From assembly GCA_016124895.1 (NCBI GenBank), contig WGMU01000046.1, positions 1-40,568 of the forward strand: a stretch of DNA of 40,568 bases, read 5' to 3'. Origin of the DNA: a bacterium (GTDB taxonomy: Bacteria > Planctomycetota > Planctomycetia > Planctomycetales > Planctomycetaceae). The position numbers and the translations under genes were made by a program. Below the pieces are notes generated by a model, which did no database searches, was not told where the DNA came from, and saw only the letters and a program-made list of their open reading frames with translations. Positions 1-9,299 of this stretch are shown here, one piece after another. Every line of letters starts with the position of its first letter. Within the stretch, counting starts at the first letter, position 1.

Positions 1-1
1 C

Positions 2-670
2 GACGCCGGCAATCCGCGTACGGCATCGCGGCACATTCCGGCCGGACTGCTGTCGCGTAAGGCCGTCGTCGCGTTTACGGTGTTCTGCTCGATCGCCTTC
101 GTAGCGTCGACGCTGTTCTTTCTACCGAAACGCCTGCCGATCACGCTGGCCGTTCCCGTCCTGCTGTTTCTACTCAGCTACTCGTACGCTAAACGCTTCA
201 CTGCGTGGTGCCACTACTGGTTGTCGACGGCTTTGATGCTCTCACCGGTCTGCGCCTGGATCGCAGTGCGGGACGAAATTGCCTGGCAGCCGTTTCTGCT
301 CTCGGCCGTGATTTTCTTCTGGGTCGGCGGCTTCGACATCATTTACGCGTGCCAGGACGCCGACTTTGATCGCGAGAAGAAGCTCTTCAGTCTGCCGTCG
401 CGCTGGGGCATTCCGACGGCCCTGCGGATCGCGATGCTCAGTCACCTGATCACCATTGGCTGTCTGTTCGCGCTCTGGCACTTCGGCGGCTTCGGCACTG
501 TGTTTCTCCTTGGAATCATCGCAGTCTCGGCACTACTCATTTACGAGCACTCAATCGTCCGGGCCAATGACCTGACACGCGTCAACATCGCGTTCTTCAA
601 TGTGAACTCGATCGTCAGCCTGGGGCTGCTGCTCGTCGGCCTGACCGATCTGATTGTTTCGCACTCCTGA
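2..670 (+). CDS. UbiA-family polyprenyltransferase, 5' end cut by the window (menaquinone branch likely)
   Basis: The reading frame is open from the first bases, so the visible 222 residues are the C-terminal part of a larger integral-membrane protein. It begins in the first aspartate-rich motif region (DAGNPRTASR, followed by IPAGLLS), the UbiA signature around the prenyl-diphosphate/magnesium site. A second acidic motif, YACQDADFDREKKLFSLPSR, matches the second UbiA motif and is worded as in MqnP-like enzymes of the futalosine menaquinone pathway. Several hydrophobic helices follow, as in this family. Family knowledge: these enzymes attach a polyprenyl chain to an aromatic acceptor in the cytoplasmic membrane. 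The precise acceptor is inferred, since 4-hydroxybenzoate prenyltransferases look similar. A GTG at 80 is internal and is not the start. Confidence 0.88.
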   Translation, partial: DAGNPRTASRHIPAGLLSRKAVVAFTVFCSIAFVASTLFFLPKRLPITLAVPVLLFLLSYSYAKRFTAWCHYWLSTALMLSPVCAWIAVRDEIAWQPFLLSAVIFFWVGGFDIIYACQDADFDREKKLFSLPSRWGIPTALRIAMLSHLITIGCLFALWHFGGFGTVFLLGIIAVSALLIYEHSIVRANDLTRVNIAFFNVNSIVSLGLLLVGLTDLIVSHS

Positions 671-974
671 GTTCGACGACTGTCGATTCTGGCTGCGTGG
701 TGGCAGAGCCGTCATGGCGCGTGAGCAGGGAAACGAATGCGAACCCCCTCTCCGCATCTGGCGCGACGCGCGGTGAACCATCGGAAAGAAGCCCGCATGT
801 GCGTTTGCCGCCTCAGCTCGCTGAATCGAGCCTGAGCCGTTCTGCGTTGTATCCCGCCTGCAGACTGCTCTGCGGATGCGGGATCCAGGTCAAACAGCTG
901 GTCGGTCACGATGGTACGTCCCAGGGAACGACGAACAGCGATCATCAGGTGCAACCGCTTGATATACCATTGGC
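671..974. other. Intergenic region with one bulged hairpin
   Basis: About 300 bases without a convincing gene; the open frames here have no recognisable content. One imperfect hairpin lies at 851-884: ATCCCGC pairs with GCGGGAT and, inside, GCAGA pairs with TCTGC. No T-tract follows, so it is not a clear terminator. The right edge holds the palindrome described for the GntR gene. Confidence 0.5.
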
Positions 975-976
975 AT
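964..976. promoter_or_regulatory. Imperfect palindrome, possible GntR operator
   Basis: ATACCATTGGCAT is a near-palindrome: ten of the twelve flanking positions pair around a central T. It resembles the TGGTnnACCA-type operators of FCD-class GntR regulators and lies 59 bases upstream of the preferred regulator start. It overlaps an alternative ATG at 975, which argues for the later start. Autoregulation is an inference. Confidence 0.35.
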
Positions 977-1034
977 GCCAGTAGCATCCCGCGAGTTTCG
1001 CAGTCCGTTTGTCGTCTCAAGAATCTCTGAAACC

Positions 1035-1721
1035 ATGCCTCAGAACCCAGTTGCGGATCGCACTGCAGAATCGCTGCCTGTTTCACGTGTCGCCCTGAAG
1101 CAACAGGCCTACTTGCAGTTGAAGAGCCTGATTCTGTCGAACGAACTGCTGGCCGGGTCGGTCCAGTCAGTACGACAACTGGCGCTGCAGCTCGGCATGA
1201 GCAAGACGCCGGTCCATGCGGCCATTGAGCGACTCGAAGCTGAGGGCTTTGTCACTCTGGCTCCGCAGCAGGGCGTCGTCATTCGCGAGCTGTCGATTCA
1301 GGATATCGTCAACCACTACGAAATCCGGCAGGCACTCGAACCTTATGTGATGCGGCGACTGGCCGGGCGACTGTCGTCTCCACAGAGCGCGAAGCTGCAG
1401 CAGAATCTGGCCGACACCCGCCGGTACGCCGAGCATCAGAACCGCGCCGGACTAATGGAAGCGGATGCAGGGTTTCATCAGTTGCTCACCAGCTTCCTCA
1501 GAAACGACGAAATCACGCGAGTGATGCAGCAACTGCGTGACAAGGTTCAACGCGTCATCTTCCGCGTCGCCGACCAGTTTCCAGAACGCATGATCGAAAC
1601 AGCCAACGAGCATCAGGCCATCGTTGACGCTCTGATCGACGGCAACGCGGAAGTCGCTGCGCGATACATGCATGAACATCTCGAACAGGGCTTACGACGT
1701 TTTTTACCAAACCGGTCATAA
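1035..1721 (+). CDS. GntR-family transcriptional regulator, FCD (FadR/VanR) subclass
   Basis: The product is 228 residues from the ATG at 1035; an in-frame ATG at 975 would add 20 residues of unrelated character and would overlap a probable operator. The N-terminal half is a winged helix-turn-helix of GntR type (VRQLALQLGMSKTPVHAAIE, then EGFVTLAPQQGVVIRELS). The C-terminal half is an all-helical FCD domain with the expected metal/ligand pattern: D and H in EADAGFHQLL, H in EHQAIVDAL, and H in MHEHLEQG. Such proteins usually sense small organic acids and repress nearby catabolic genes. The gene directly precedes the DUF1592/DUF1552/SDR genes on the same strand, which are plausible targets besides itself. 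The ligand cannot be read from the sequence. Confidence 0.9.
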   Translation: MPQNPVADRTAESLPVSRVALKQQAYLQLKSLILSNELLAGSVQSVRQLALQLGMSKTPVHAAIERLEAEGFVTLAPQQGVVIRELSIQDIVNHYEIRQALEPYVMRRLAGRLSSPQSAKLQQNLADTRRYAEHQNRAGLMEADAGFHQLLTSFLRNDEITRVMQQLRDKVQRVIFRVADQFPERMIETANEHQAIVDALIDGNAEVAARYMHEHLEQGLRRFLPNRS

Positions 1722-1798
1722 CACAACGACAACGCCAGTTGCACTGGTTCAGGCTTCAGCACATTGCTACCAGACGATCTGGAAGGTCCGCTCCACAA

Positions 1799-4420
1799 AT
1801 GACACTCCACAGAAGCAGATCGATTGCTTTTCGCATCCTAACAGCAGTCTGCATACTACTGTGTGCTCGTATCCTGCCAGGCGAAGCTGCAAAACCTCAA
1901 CGGGTAACACGCGACCTTCAGACGCTTTACACCTTTGACGCCACTGACGGGGATGTCATCCGGGATCGCTCTGGCGCCAGCCCGCAGCTTGATTTGAAGA
2001 TCGATAAGCTCTCTGCTGTGCAGTGGCGAGGTGACGCGCTTGCCGTGAATTCATCGGTGACAATCGCGTCTGTCGCACCGGCAACAAAGATCATCCAGGC
2101 AACTCGACGATCAAATGAAGTGACCATCGAAGCCTGGATCCGACCGGCAAATCTCAAACAGGATGGTCCGGCCCGAATCGCCTCACTCTCCGTCGATACC
2201 GGACAACGCAATTTCACACTGGGACAGAACGGAAACCACTACGAAGTGCGTCTCCGAACTTCTTCCACCAGCACAAACGGGATTCCCGCGGTTGCCACTC
2301 CCGACAACACGGCAACGCAGGCACTCACACACGTTGTTTACACTCGTGATGCCGCCGGAAATGTAGTGGTTTACACCGACGCCCGGCCGAAGGTGTCCAC
2401 AAAAATCGCTGGCCAGTTCTCGAACTGGGACAACGGCTATCGCCTTGCACTGGCCAACGAACTGACTGGGGATCGACCGTGGCTGGGAGAACTACACCTT
2501 GTCGCCATTTACAACCGCGCGTTGACCTCGAGAGAAATTGAACAGAATTTCCACTCCGGCCCAGCGGCCTCCGCAAAACCTGCAACAGACAGTGGTAAGC
2601 GGTTGTTTGAAGAGCAGATCGCCGGACTGCTGGCAACGCAGTGCCTCGAATGCCACGACACGCTGACGCACAAAAGTGGTCTGGATCTGTCTCGAAAGCA
2701 GACAGCCCTGGCGGGCGGTGAAAACGGCGCCGCCATTGTGCCAGGTAAACCCGCTGACAGTCTGCTCTGGCAGTTTGTCGAATCGAACGAGATGCCGCGC
2801 AACCGGACCGCCCTGCCCGACTCGCAGAAGAAGCTGTTGCGGGAATGGATCGAATCAGGCGCGTCCTGGTCACTCGATGTGATCGACCCGGTGGTCTATC
2901 AGTATGCCGATCACGCCAGTGAGAACTGGATCCGTCGGCTCACTGTTCCCGAATACATCGAAACCGTACGCGGCACAGTCGGTGTGGACATTGAAAAAGA
3001 AGCTCACGAACTGCTACCTGCCGATCTCCGCGCGGATGGCTTTCGTAATACGGCTTACAACCTTGGCATTGATCTGAAACATGTCGAGTCCTACGCACGG
3101 TTGGCGAGAATCATCGTCGAGCGAATGGACGTACTGAAGTTTGTTGGACAATTCTCAAAAGACCAGACACTGAACACAGACGCCACGACCAGAAAAATCG
3201 TCGCAGACATGGGCAAATGGATTCTTCGCGGGCCGCTGGACGATCGAGAAGTCACCAATTACAGCGGCATTGCCACTTCCGTCGCGAGTGCCGGTGGCAG
3301 CTTTGAAGAAGGGATGCGGTATCTGCTGGAAGCGATGCTGCAGTCCCCCCGGTTCATCTATCGGATGGAAGACCAGCGTGGCAGCGGAGTGGTCTCCGTC
3401 AGTGGCTTCGAACTGGCGTCCCGACTGAGCTACATCATCTGGGGCGGACCCCCGGATGCGGATCTGCTCAAAGTCGCGGAAAGCGGCGACCTCAACGATC
3501 TGTCAAAAACCGAGGTTCAGGTCCAACGAATGTTGAAGGATCCGCGAGCGGTCAGACAGTCGCAGCGATTCATTTCGGAATGGCTGAACCTCGGCCGACT
3601 GGCAAACATGCAGCCGGATCAAAAGCGTTTTCCGGGATGGAGCAACGAACTGGCCAGCGACATGCAGAACGAGACGCTGGAGTTCTTCAAGCAGGTCGTG
3701 TGGGAAGAGCAGCGGCCGTTGCCACAATTGCTCAATGCACAGTTCACTTACGCGACACCGCGACTGGCAAAGCATTACGGACTGAAACCAGCCGGAGACG
3801 GTTTAGAGCGTTACGATCTGTCCGGCGTCCAGAGCCGCGGAGGCCTGCTGACTCAAGGCAGCGTGCTGACCATTGGCGGCGATGATGCCTCAATGGTGAC
3901 TCGCGGCCTGTTTGTTCTGCACGAACTGTTGCGAGGTGTCGTGAAGGACCCGCCACCAGACGTCAACACCACTCCGCCTGCCACCCGGACCGGGCTCACA
4001 CAGCGCGGGATTGCGGCATCGCGAATTGCGGATTCCAACTGCGGCGGCTGCCACGCTCGATTTGAGCCGCTCGCGTTCGGACTTGAGAAATTCGACGGAA
4101 CTGGCGTCTTCCACGAACAGGACGAGCATGGGAACAAGCTGCGCGAGGACGGCGAGATTCTGATTCCCGGAACAGGAAAGCCCGTTGCCTATCAAACTTC
4201 GGCCGAGCTGATGAACCTGCTCGCTGAAAGCGACCGCGTCAAGGAAAGCATCACCTGGAAGGTGGCGCAGTTCGCCGTGGGGCGGCCCCTGGGAGCGGCG
4301 GATGTGCCGGTGCTCAAACAGATCCATCAGCAGGCACAAAAGAACGGCGGAACGTGGACCAGCACGTTGACCGCGATCGTGATGAGTGATCTCGTTCAGA
4401 CAACTCGAATCAGGGATTAG
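1799..4420 (+). CDS. Planctomycete c-type cytochrome protein with LamG-like domain and DUF1587/1595/1592/1588/1585
   Basis: The product is 873 residues from the ATG at 1799, chosen because it is followed directly by a signal peptide (hydrophobic core about residues 10-25, cleavage near GEAA). An upstream TTG at 1739 is unlikely. Domain order: a concanavalin/LamG-like beta domain (about 40-252), a planctomycete cytochrome module with heme motif CLECH (282-286), then DUF1587 (about 377-440), DUF1595 (470-525), DUF1592 (530-660), DUF1588 with a second heme motif CGGCH (748-752), and DUF1585 to the end. The protein should be exported and bind two hemes. The family is expanded in planctomycetes and often sits beside a DUF1552 gene, as here with a 2-base gap. 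Roles in polymer or sulfated-glycan breakdown have been suggested, but the reaction is unknown. Confidence 0.93.
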   Translation: MTLHRSRSIAFRILTAVCILLCARILPGEAAKPQRVTRDLQTLYTFDATDGDVIRDRSGASPQLDLKIDKLSAVQWRGDALAVNSSVTIASVAPATKIIQATRRSNEVTIEAWIRPANLKQDGPARIASLSVDTGQRNFTLGQNGNHYEVRLRTSSTSTNGIPAVATPDNTATQALTHVVYTRDAAGNVVVYTDARPKVSTKIAGQFSNWDNGYRLALANELTGDRPWLGELHLVAIYNRALTSREIEQNFHSGPAASAKPATDSGKRLFEEQIAGLLATQCLECHDTLTHKSGLDLSRKQTALAGGENGAAIVPGKPADSLLWQFVESNEMPRNRTALPDSQKKLLREWIESGASWSLDVIDPVVYQYADHASENWIRRLTVPEYIETVRGTVGVDIEKEAHELLPADLRADGFRNTAYNLGIDLKHVESYARLARIIVERMDVLKFVGQFSKDQTLNTDATTRKIVADMGKWILRGPLDDREVTNYSGIATSVASAGGSFEEGMRYLLEAMLQSPRFIYRMEDQRGSGVVSVSGFELASRLSYIIWGGPPDADLLKVAESGDLNDLSKTEVQVQRMLKDPRAVRQSQRFISEWLNLGRLANMQPDQKRFPGWSNELASDMQNETLEFFKQVVWEEQRPLPQLLNAQFTYATPRLAKHYGLKPAGDGLERYDLSGVQSRGGLLTQGSVLTIGGDDASMVTRGLFVLHELLRGVVKDPPPDVNTTPPATRTGLTQRGIAASRIADSNCGGCHARFEPLAFGLEKFDGTGVFHEQDEHGNKLREDGEILIPGTGKPVAYQTSAELMNLLAESDRVKESITWKVAQFAVGRPLGAADVPVLKQIHQQAQKNGGTWTSTLTAIVMSDLVQTTRIRD

Positions 4421-4422
4421 GC

Positions 4423-5850
4423 ATGGCCAGTCAGACCATCAGTCGACGGACACTGTTGAAGAGCGTCAGCGGAGCGACCATCGGATTGCCGCTGCTCGAA
4501 GAGATGCTGGCGCACCGGGCGCAGGCCGCTCCGGTGAAACCGGTTCCCGTGCGTGCCTTCAATATCTTTTTCGGTCTGGGAATTCCGGCGCCGCTGCAGC
4601 AGGAAGGCTTCGACGGCGTGCTTGAGCCGCTCAAGCCGCTGAGCCGCAAGCTGCTCATCATGCGTCAGGTCGACCAGTTACGGTGCGACAAAAAGGGCAT
4701 GAACGCCCATTACGACGGAGCGGCCGGAGCGTTCACAGCCGAGGCGCCGGAAGGCGAGGCGCGGTCGGGAGGCCCGTCGATCGACCAGGTCATTCGACAG
4801 GCTCACTATCCGAAGGGCCTGCCGACCGGAATTGTGCCGTCTCTGGTCGCGGGCACATTCTTCCGCCGCAGCCGCGTTTGCCGATACGTCCACAGTTACG
4901 GAATGGACGGCACGGTCGCGGGCACAATGCAGGAACGACCGCGACACCTGTTCGATCGCGTCTTCGGGACGGTCGCGCTGGCATCTGATGATCGCGATGT
5001 CCGTACGCAGCGACTTCGCCGTAGCGTGCTGGATTCGGTGATCGAAGACTATCGATTTTATACGGGGGACAATTCGCCGCTGGGAGCTGCATCTAAGGCT
5101 CGCGTCGCGGAGCATCTGGAACGGGTTCGCGAGCTTGAACTACGGGCCTTCGCGCTGAAAGACAGCCAGCGCAACGGTCCGGCTCTGCCGCCGCGATCGC
5201 ATATTCCGCACGACGGTCCGGCTGATCCAGGCGGCCAGGGCATCGACATCACGCTCGACGACCTGACGACCGAGTGGCGTCTGATGGCTGACCTCTACGC
5301 ACTGTCAATTCAGATGGACCGCGTCCGTTTTGGCTCGCTGACCTTCCTGGCCGCGGGGGAACGCATCCGGCTGAAGGGTGACTATGAGTACGCCGGTCGG
5401 AAGATCTGGCAGTTCGACGACGCCGGCCAGCAGAACGCCACCGGCGACAAGGGCTGCAGTCACGAGTGGTGGCACAAGTTCAACGAGAAACAGAAGAACG
5501 AAGCCCTGCGGGCTCACGCTCACATGAAGATGCGGGAGCTGGCCTACTTCCTCCAGAAGCTCGACGGCCCCGAGTCGCAGGAAGCGAATGGGAAGACGGT
5601 CCTGGAGAACTCGCTGATCACGATCTCAACCGAATCCGGCGACGGTCGGCACAACGATGTCAAACGCGAACTCTCCGGCGTCTTCCACGCGATCACCGGA
5701 GCGAACGGCCGCTTCAAGACCGGCCAGATCATGGACGTCGGCGCGGAAGGCCTCGACGTCTACAACACCATGCTCGCCGGCATGGGAGCCACAAAACGCC
5801 TCGGCCCCGACAAACGCGACTTCAAGTCGGTCGATTCGATTCGCTCGTAA
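4423..5850 (+). CDS. DUF1552 family protein with twin-arginine-like leader
   Basis: The product is 475 residues. The start lies 2 bases after the DUF1592-type gene, so the two are almost certainly co-transcribed. The N-terminus carries SRRTLLKS followed by a moderately hydrophobic stretch, a Tat-type leader, then AQAAPVKP as a likely cleavage region. The rest matches the DUF1552 layout: FNIFFGLGIP near the start, MNAHYDGAAGAFT in the middle, and LITISTESGDGRHND near the end. This family and DUF1501 are thought to share an alkaline-phosphatase/sulfatase-like fold, but no activity is established. Pairing with the cytochrome protein is the standard planctomycete arrangement and suggests a joint extracytoplasmic process. 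Substrate unknown. Confidence 0.92.
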   Translation: MASQTISRRTLLKSVSGATIGLPLLEEMLAHRAQAAPVKPVPVRAFNIFFGLGIPAPLQQEGFDGVLEPLKPLSRKLLIMRQVDQLRCDKKGMNAHYDGAAGAFTAEAPEGEARSGGPSIDQVIRQAHYPKGLPTGIVPSLVAGTFFRRSRVCRYVHSYGMDGTVAGTMQERPRHLFDRVFGTVALASDDRDVRTQRLRRSVLDSVIEDYRFYTGDNSPLGAASKARVAEHLERVRELELRAFALKDSQRNGPALPPRSHIPHDGPADPGGQGIDITLDDLTTEWRLMADLYALSIQMDRVRFGSLTFLAAGERIRLKGDYEYAGRKIWQFDDAGQQNATGDKGCSHEWWHKFNEKQKNEALRAHAHMKMRELAYFLQKLDGPESQEANGKTVLENSLITISTESGDGRHNDVKRELSGVFHAITGANGRFKTGQIMDVGAEGLDVYNTMLAGMGATKRLGPDKRDFKSVDSIRS

Positions 5851-5878
5851 CGTGCCGGTTCAACGACTCATTTGATAG

Positions 5879-5905
5879 GGTGTGTGGAGCGTAGCGGAAC
5901 GCACC
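5879..5905. repeat. REP-like palindrome (GGAGCGTAGCGGAACGCACC type)
   Basis: GGTGTGT at 5879-5885 pairs with ACGCACC at 5899-5905 (one G-U pair) around GGAGCGTAGCGGA. The wording matches a palindromic intergenic repeat type seen in many bacterial genomes. It lies in the 81-base gap before the SDR gene. Only one copy was noticed in this window. Confidence 0.55.
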
Positions 5906-5931
5906 TCACGTCGCTGAATCAGGTCATCCTC

Positions 5932-6768
5932 ATGTCTGCACAGCCACTTGCACTTGCCGGTCAGGTTGTCTGGATCACAGGTTCTTCGCGCGGACTTGGG
6001 CGCGAGATGGCGTTTGAGGTTGCTCGTCAGGGGGGACGGGTCGCGGTGCATGGGACTCGGCCGAACAGTCCGAGCACGTTTGGGGAAGGATCGACGCTCG
6101 ATGACCTGGCGGCGGAGATCGCTCGCGAAACGGGGTCGGAATGCTGTGCGGTGTTTGCGGACGTGACGCGGGAAGACGAGGTCAGACGGGCGGCGGCTGA
6201 TGTCGAGCAGAAGCTCGGGCCGATTGACACGCTGGTCTGCTGCGCGGGCGGAGACATCGGCGCGGGCGGGACGGCGGTCGGCAAGGGCGGCCGGCCGGAA
6301 GACGACGACTGCTTGAATATCTCGCTCGACGACCTGCAGAGCGTGATGGATCGCAATCTGCTGGGTACGATTCTCGCCTGCCGGGCAGTTGCGCCGCGAA
6401 TGATGGAACGCCGGTCGGGTCGCATCGTCACGATCGGCAGTATTGCGGGCTGTTACGGGCGGGCGACCGGCTCGATTTATGCCGTCGCTAAAGCCGCCGT
6501 CCACGAATACACGCGGTGTCTGGCCGAGCAGTTGCGGCCATTCAATGTCCCGGTGAACTGCGTCGCTCCCGGCGGAACGGTGACCGAACGCTTTCTACGG
6601 ATTCACGAAGTCGACAACGACCGACTGATTGAGGACGGCACGCTGAACCGCTATGGACGGCCACATGAGGTCGCGACGGTCGTTGCGTTTCTCTGCTCAC
6701 CCGGGGCCGGCTTTATCAGCGGACAGGTGATCCGCGTCGACGGCGGCGGCCAGACGTTTCCGTGCTGA
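5932..6768 (+). CDS. Short-chain dehydrogenase/reductase (SDR)
   Basis: The product is 278 residues from the ATG at 5932; an earlier TTG at 5872 would read through the palindromic repeat and add no family sequence. Classical SDR features are all present: nucleotide-binding TGSSRGLG (16-23), an NNAG-equivalent CCAGG, catalytic S170, Y183 and K187 (YxxxK written YAVAK), and the C-terminal [10 protein letters not shown]. It is therefore an NAD(P)H-dependent cytosolic oxidoreductase, closest in style to FabG-like and sugar-alcohol enzymes. An unusual insertion around [14 protein letters not shown] follows the fourth strand. It is the last gene of the run that starts with the DUF1592 protein and may be co-regulated by the GntR protein. 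The substrate is not readable. Confidence 0.92.
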   Translation: MSAQPLALAGQVVWITGSSRGLGREMAFEVARQGGRVAVHGTRPNSPSTFGEGSTLDDLAAEIARETGSECCAVFADVTREDEVRRAAADVEQKLGPIDTLVCCAGGDIGAGGTAVGKGGRPEDDDCLNISLDDLQSVMDRNLLGTILACRAVAPRMMERRSGRIVTIGSIAGCYGRATGSIYAVAKAAVHEYTRCLAEQLRPFNVPVNCVAPGGTVTERFLRIHEVDNDRLIEDGTLNRYGRPHEVATVVAFLCSPGAGFISGQVIRVDGGGQTFPC

Positions 6769-6823
6769 GTCAAGCCGTCGCAGGCGGACTGGCGGCCGAG
6801 CAGTCACCACGTTGTTTCTGCAC

Positions 6824-7075
6824 TCAACTCTCCGTCGTCGTTGAACTCTGCTCTTCGACGGCACTGGCGACGGGAGCAAAATCGTTGCCAGTTTCGCGGG
6901 CGCGAGCAGCCACGATCGTCGCGTTCAGAGCCAGCGTGATTGTCTGACCGGACAACGAGTTAATGCCGTCGACGACGGCCGGCAACAGGGGGGCACAGTC
7001 CGCCTCGCCACCATCAGCGTCAGAATCCTCAAGCACATCATCGGATCGATGACAGTCACCGAGGCTCATTGTCAC
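6824..7075 (-). pseudogene. Methyl-accepting chemotaxis protein remnant (signalling-hairpin fragment)
   Basis: This is an 83-residue open frame from a GTG, with an alternative ATG two codons in. Residues about 38-70 read like the conserved tip of a chemoreceptor hairpin: LSGQTITLALNATIVAARAR corresponds to the QTNLLALNATIEAARA motif, followed by GNDFAPVAS. The frame then jumps straight to AVEEQSSTTTE, a motif that in intact receptors lies about 35-40 residues further on. This suggests an internal deletion. No sensor domain, membrane segment or HAMP domain is present. The preceding 37 residues are acidic and unrecognised. It is divergent from the globin gene with 78 bases between. A decayed gene is the best reading; a functional mini-protein cannot be excluded. 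Confidence 0.6.
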
Positions 7076-7153
7076 TCTCTCAAATGAAGCAGTACATTAC
7101 CGTTCGTAATCGCTTGACTCGAACGTCGCCTGCCTCTGTCGAACCAGACTCAA

Positions 7154-7561
7154 ATGCCGGATCGAACTCCCCGAGGATTGTTTCTTTCAAGCCTGAACCG
7201 CTGCCAGCGCGCCGAAGGATTCGCCTCGGCGTTCTATGATCGATTCCTCGCAGCAGATCCCGAAATCCCCAATAAATTTCGGCACACGGACTTCAAGAAA
7301 CAGAACGAGATGCTGATTCAGTCGCTGAGGCTGATTGGCGGAGCAACGACAGGCGATTCGGCATCTCTTCGGGAGTTGCGTGAGCGAGCAACAACCCATG
7401 ATCGGCACCATCTCAACATCGGCGCCTCACTCTACGCGTTCTGGAAGCAGGCACTGCTCGCCACTGTGCGTGATTTCGACAGCGAAATCGACGAAGAGAC
7501 CGAGCGAGCCTGGGAAACGATCCTCGATCATGCCATCGCGCACATGATCCGCTCCTACTGA
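7154..7561 (+). CDS. Single-domain bacterial globin
   Basis: The product is 135 residues, the usual size for a single-domain globin. The B helix reads EGFASAFYDRFLAADPEIPN (Y28 in the B10 position), followed by F42 at the CD1 position (NKFRHTDF), Q50 at the E7 position (KKQNEML), and a candidate proximal histidine in HDRHHLNIG (H85 or H86). The end reads WETILDHAIAHMI, as in the H helix. It should bind heme and O2 or NO in the cytoplasm; a reductase domain is absent. The start is the ATG at 7154. The divergent neighbour is a chemoreceptor fragment, notable because globin plus chemoreceptor signalling domain forms the HemAT type of oxygen sensor. Which histidine is the ligand is uncertain. Confidence 0.85.
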   Translation: MPDRTPRGLFLSSLNRCQRAEGFASAFYDRFLAADPEIPNKFRHTDFKKQNEMLIQSLRLIGGATTGDSASLRELRERATTHDRHHLNIGASLYAFWKQALLATVRDFDSEIDEETERAWETILDHAIAHMIRSY

Positions 7562-8321
7562 CTCCTCATCCATGACCGCATCGTCCGCAAATCCAGGGCC
7601 AGCCCCTCCAGCACTGAGGTTGCCCCGCGACACCAGCAATCGCCCAACCTGCGGAAGCGTCACCCGATAGCTGCAGCCGCTTTGATGGATACGATCTGGA
7701 TGTCGCGTCCGGACTCAATAAGCGAGAAAGCGGACAAAACAGGCATTCCTGCATTCTGGCGAACACAGCCACGCGCAATCGCTAATCCGAGAATCAGCAG
7801 CCGAGATGTGCCTCTACGAAGACACTTGCCGGCGACACTGACTACCTGAGGGCGCCGCGAGGCATTGAACTTTGCTGATCGATCTCTGCGGCTGTTGTCA
7901 GGATTTGGAATTTCAGGCGAATCGTTGTGTTCCGAGTGTTGGCTCGGCAGATCCTCAACGTTGCTCACGATCAAGCAGGTCTCAGCCGGCCTCTGATTTC
8001 TGAAACGATCAAACGAGCAAGCTGCATCGCAACAATTGACCTGTCGCAATTTGCCGAAAGCGCCAGCGTCTGCTTTGAGCTGGTTTCAGATTGCACAGTA
8101 TCCGACAGGTCGTCCGACGAACCGGTTTACCGGTCCCGCTCTGCAGGTCCGTGCTGCACGCATCGGAGAGTTCGGCTGGCGATCAGCGGTCTGGCTCCGA
8201 CCAGCATGTATAACGTCGGTGTGACGAATCTGCATGGTGAGCCTCAGCGACCTGGAGCCCGTTGACCTGCTTCGGCTTGATTTTCTGTTCGTCTTTTCTC
8301 GACTGCTAAAAGGATTTTCTG
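7562..8321. other. 760-base region with no supported gene
   Basis: Several short open frames exist on both strands (for example minus 7660-8049 and plus 7927-8265), but none shows domain motifs, a hydrophobic leader or a good ribosome site. The right end must hold the promoter of the DUF1559 gene; a TTGACC hexamer at 8272 has no clear partner. No repeat, RNA gene or terminator was seen. Confidence 0.5.
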
Positions 8322-9215
8322 ATGAAGCCATGTGTTTCCCGCAAGCGAGGGTTCACGCTGATTGAACTGCTCGTCGTCATCGCCATTATCGCCATTCTGG
8401 TCGCGTTGCTGCTGCCGGCTGTGCAGTCAGCCCGTGAAGCCGCCCGCCGCACCGAATGCAAAAACAAACTGAAGCAGATCGGACTGGCACTGCACAACTA
8501 CCACGATACTCACTCGGTCTATCCGCCGGCAGCGCTGCCATCCAGCGACGGCCTGAGCTGGCACGTCATGATCCTGCCGCAGCTTGACCTCGAGGGGCTG
8601 TATACGCAGTTTGAATTCGGTGCACAGGCCGGCGGTCGTTACAGCAGTGCAGTCAATCTGCCGCTCGTGCAGAAGGATCCGGTGCGAGCGTTTCTCTGCC
8701 CGAGTGGAACCAAAGAAACGGCGGACGATGTCGCGGCGAACTACACGACGCACTACTACGGCATCATGGGGCCCACGGGCACGAATGCAACGACCGGCGT
8801 GGCCTACAGCGAAAACACGGCTGGTTCGCACGGTGGTTTTTCGCGAGAGGGGCTGTTCCAGATTTACCTGTCAAAGAAAGAGCGAGACATCCTCGACGGA
8901 ACATCAAATACGCTCGTCGTCGGCGAGGACTCGTGGACAGCCCGCAACGGCAATCCAACCCGCTACCGAGCCTGGACACGAGGCGGCAACGTCAACGATT
9001 TCATGGCTCCGGCCAAGAATCTCGCGCAGCAGATCAATGCCGACTATACGACGCTGTTCAATGACATGAGTTTCGGCAGCAACCATCCCGGCGGAGCCCA
9101 CTTCCTGCTAGGTGATGGAACGGTTCACTTCATCTCCGAAAACATTGACTACAACCTGTACCTCGGCGCTGGCAGCATTGCCGGCACCGAAAACGGCAGT
9201 ATCACCAGCCCGTAG
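8322..9215 (+). CDS. DUF1559 family protein with type IV pilin-like N-terminus
   Basis: The product is 297 residues. The ribosome site is clear: AAAGGA, eight bases before the ATG. After a short basic leader comes [20 protein letters not shown], the prepilin cleavage and methylation signal with the conserved glutamate at position 5 of the mature protein; the helix continues with [14 protein letters not shown]. The remainder has the DUF1559 layout, including [14 protein letters not shown], a central DGTSNT motif, and near the end the histidine/DG motif in [19 protein letters not shown]. The family is found in very large numbers in planctomycetes. A surface-anchored pseudopilin-like role is inferred from the leader; function is unknown. 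It is followed after 84 bases by a small lipoprotein, a common pairing. Confidence 0.95.
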   Translation: MKPCVSRKRGFTLIELLVVIAIIAILVALLLPAVQSAREAARRTECKNKLKQIGLALHNYHDTHSVYPPAALPSSDGLSWHVMILPQLDLEGLYTQFEFGAQAGGRYSSAVNLPLVQKDPVRAFLCPSGTKETADDVAANYTTHYYGIMGPTGTNATTGVAYSENTAGSHGGFSREGLFQIYLSKKERDILDGTSNTLVVGEDSWTARNGNPTRYRAWTRGGNVNDFMAPAKNLAQQINADYTTLFNDMSFGSNHPGGAHFLLGDGTVHFISENIDYNLYLGAGSIAGTENGSITSP

Positions 9216-9299
9216 TCAGCCGGATCATCCTTCACGATATCTCAGCATCGCAGAGGTTTGATTGAACCTCTGCCTGACTTTTCTCTGACTGGAATCGCC

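Noticed and set aside
7660-8049. A 129-codon minus-strand open frame upstream of the DUF1559 gene
   Set aside because: No domain, leader or ribosome site was seen, and its composition is not distinct from other chance frames in this region.
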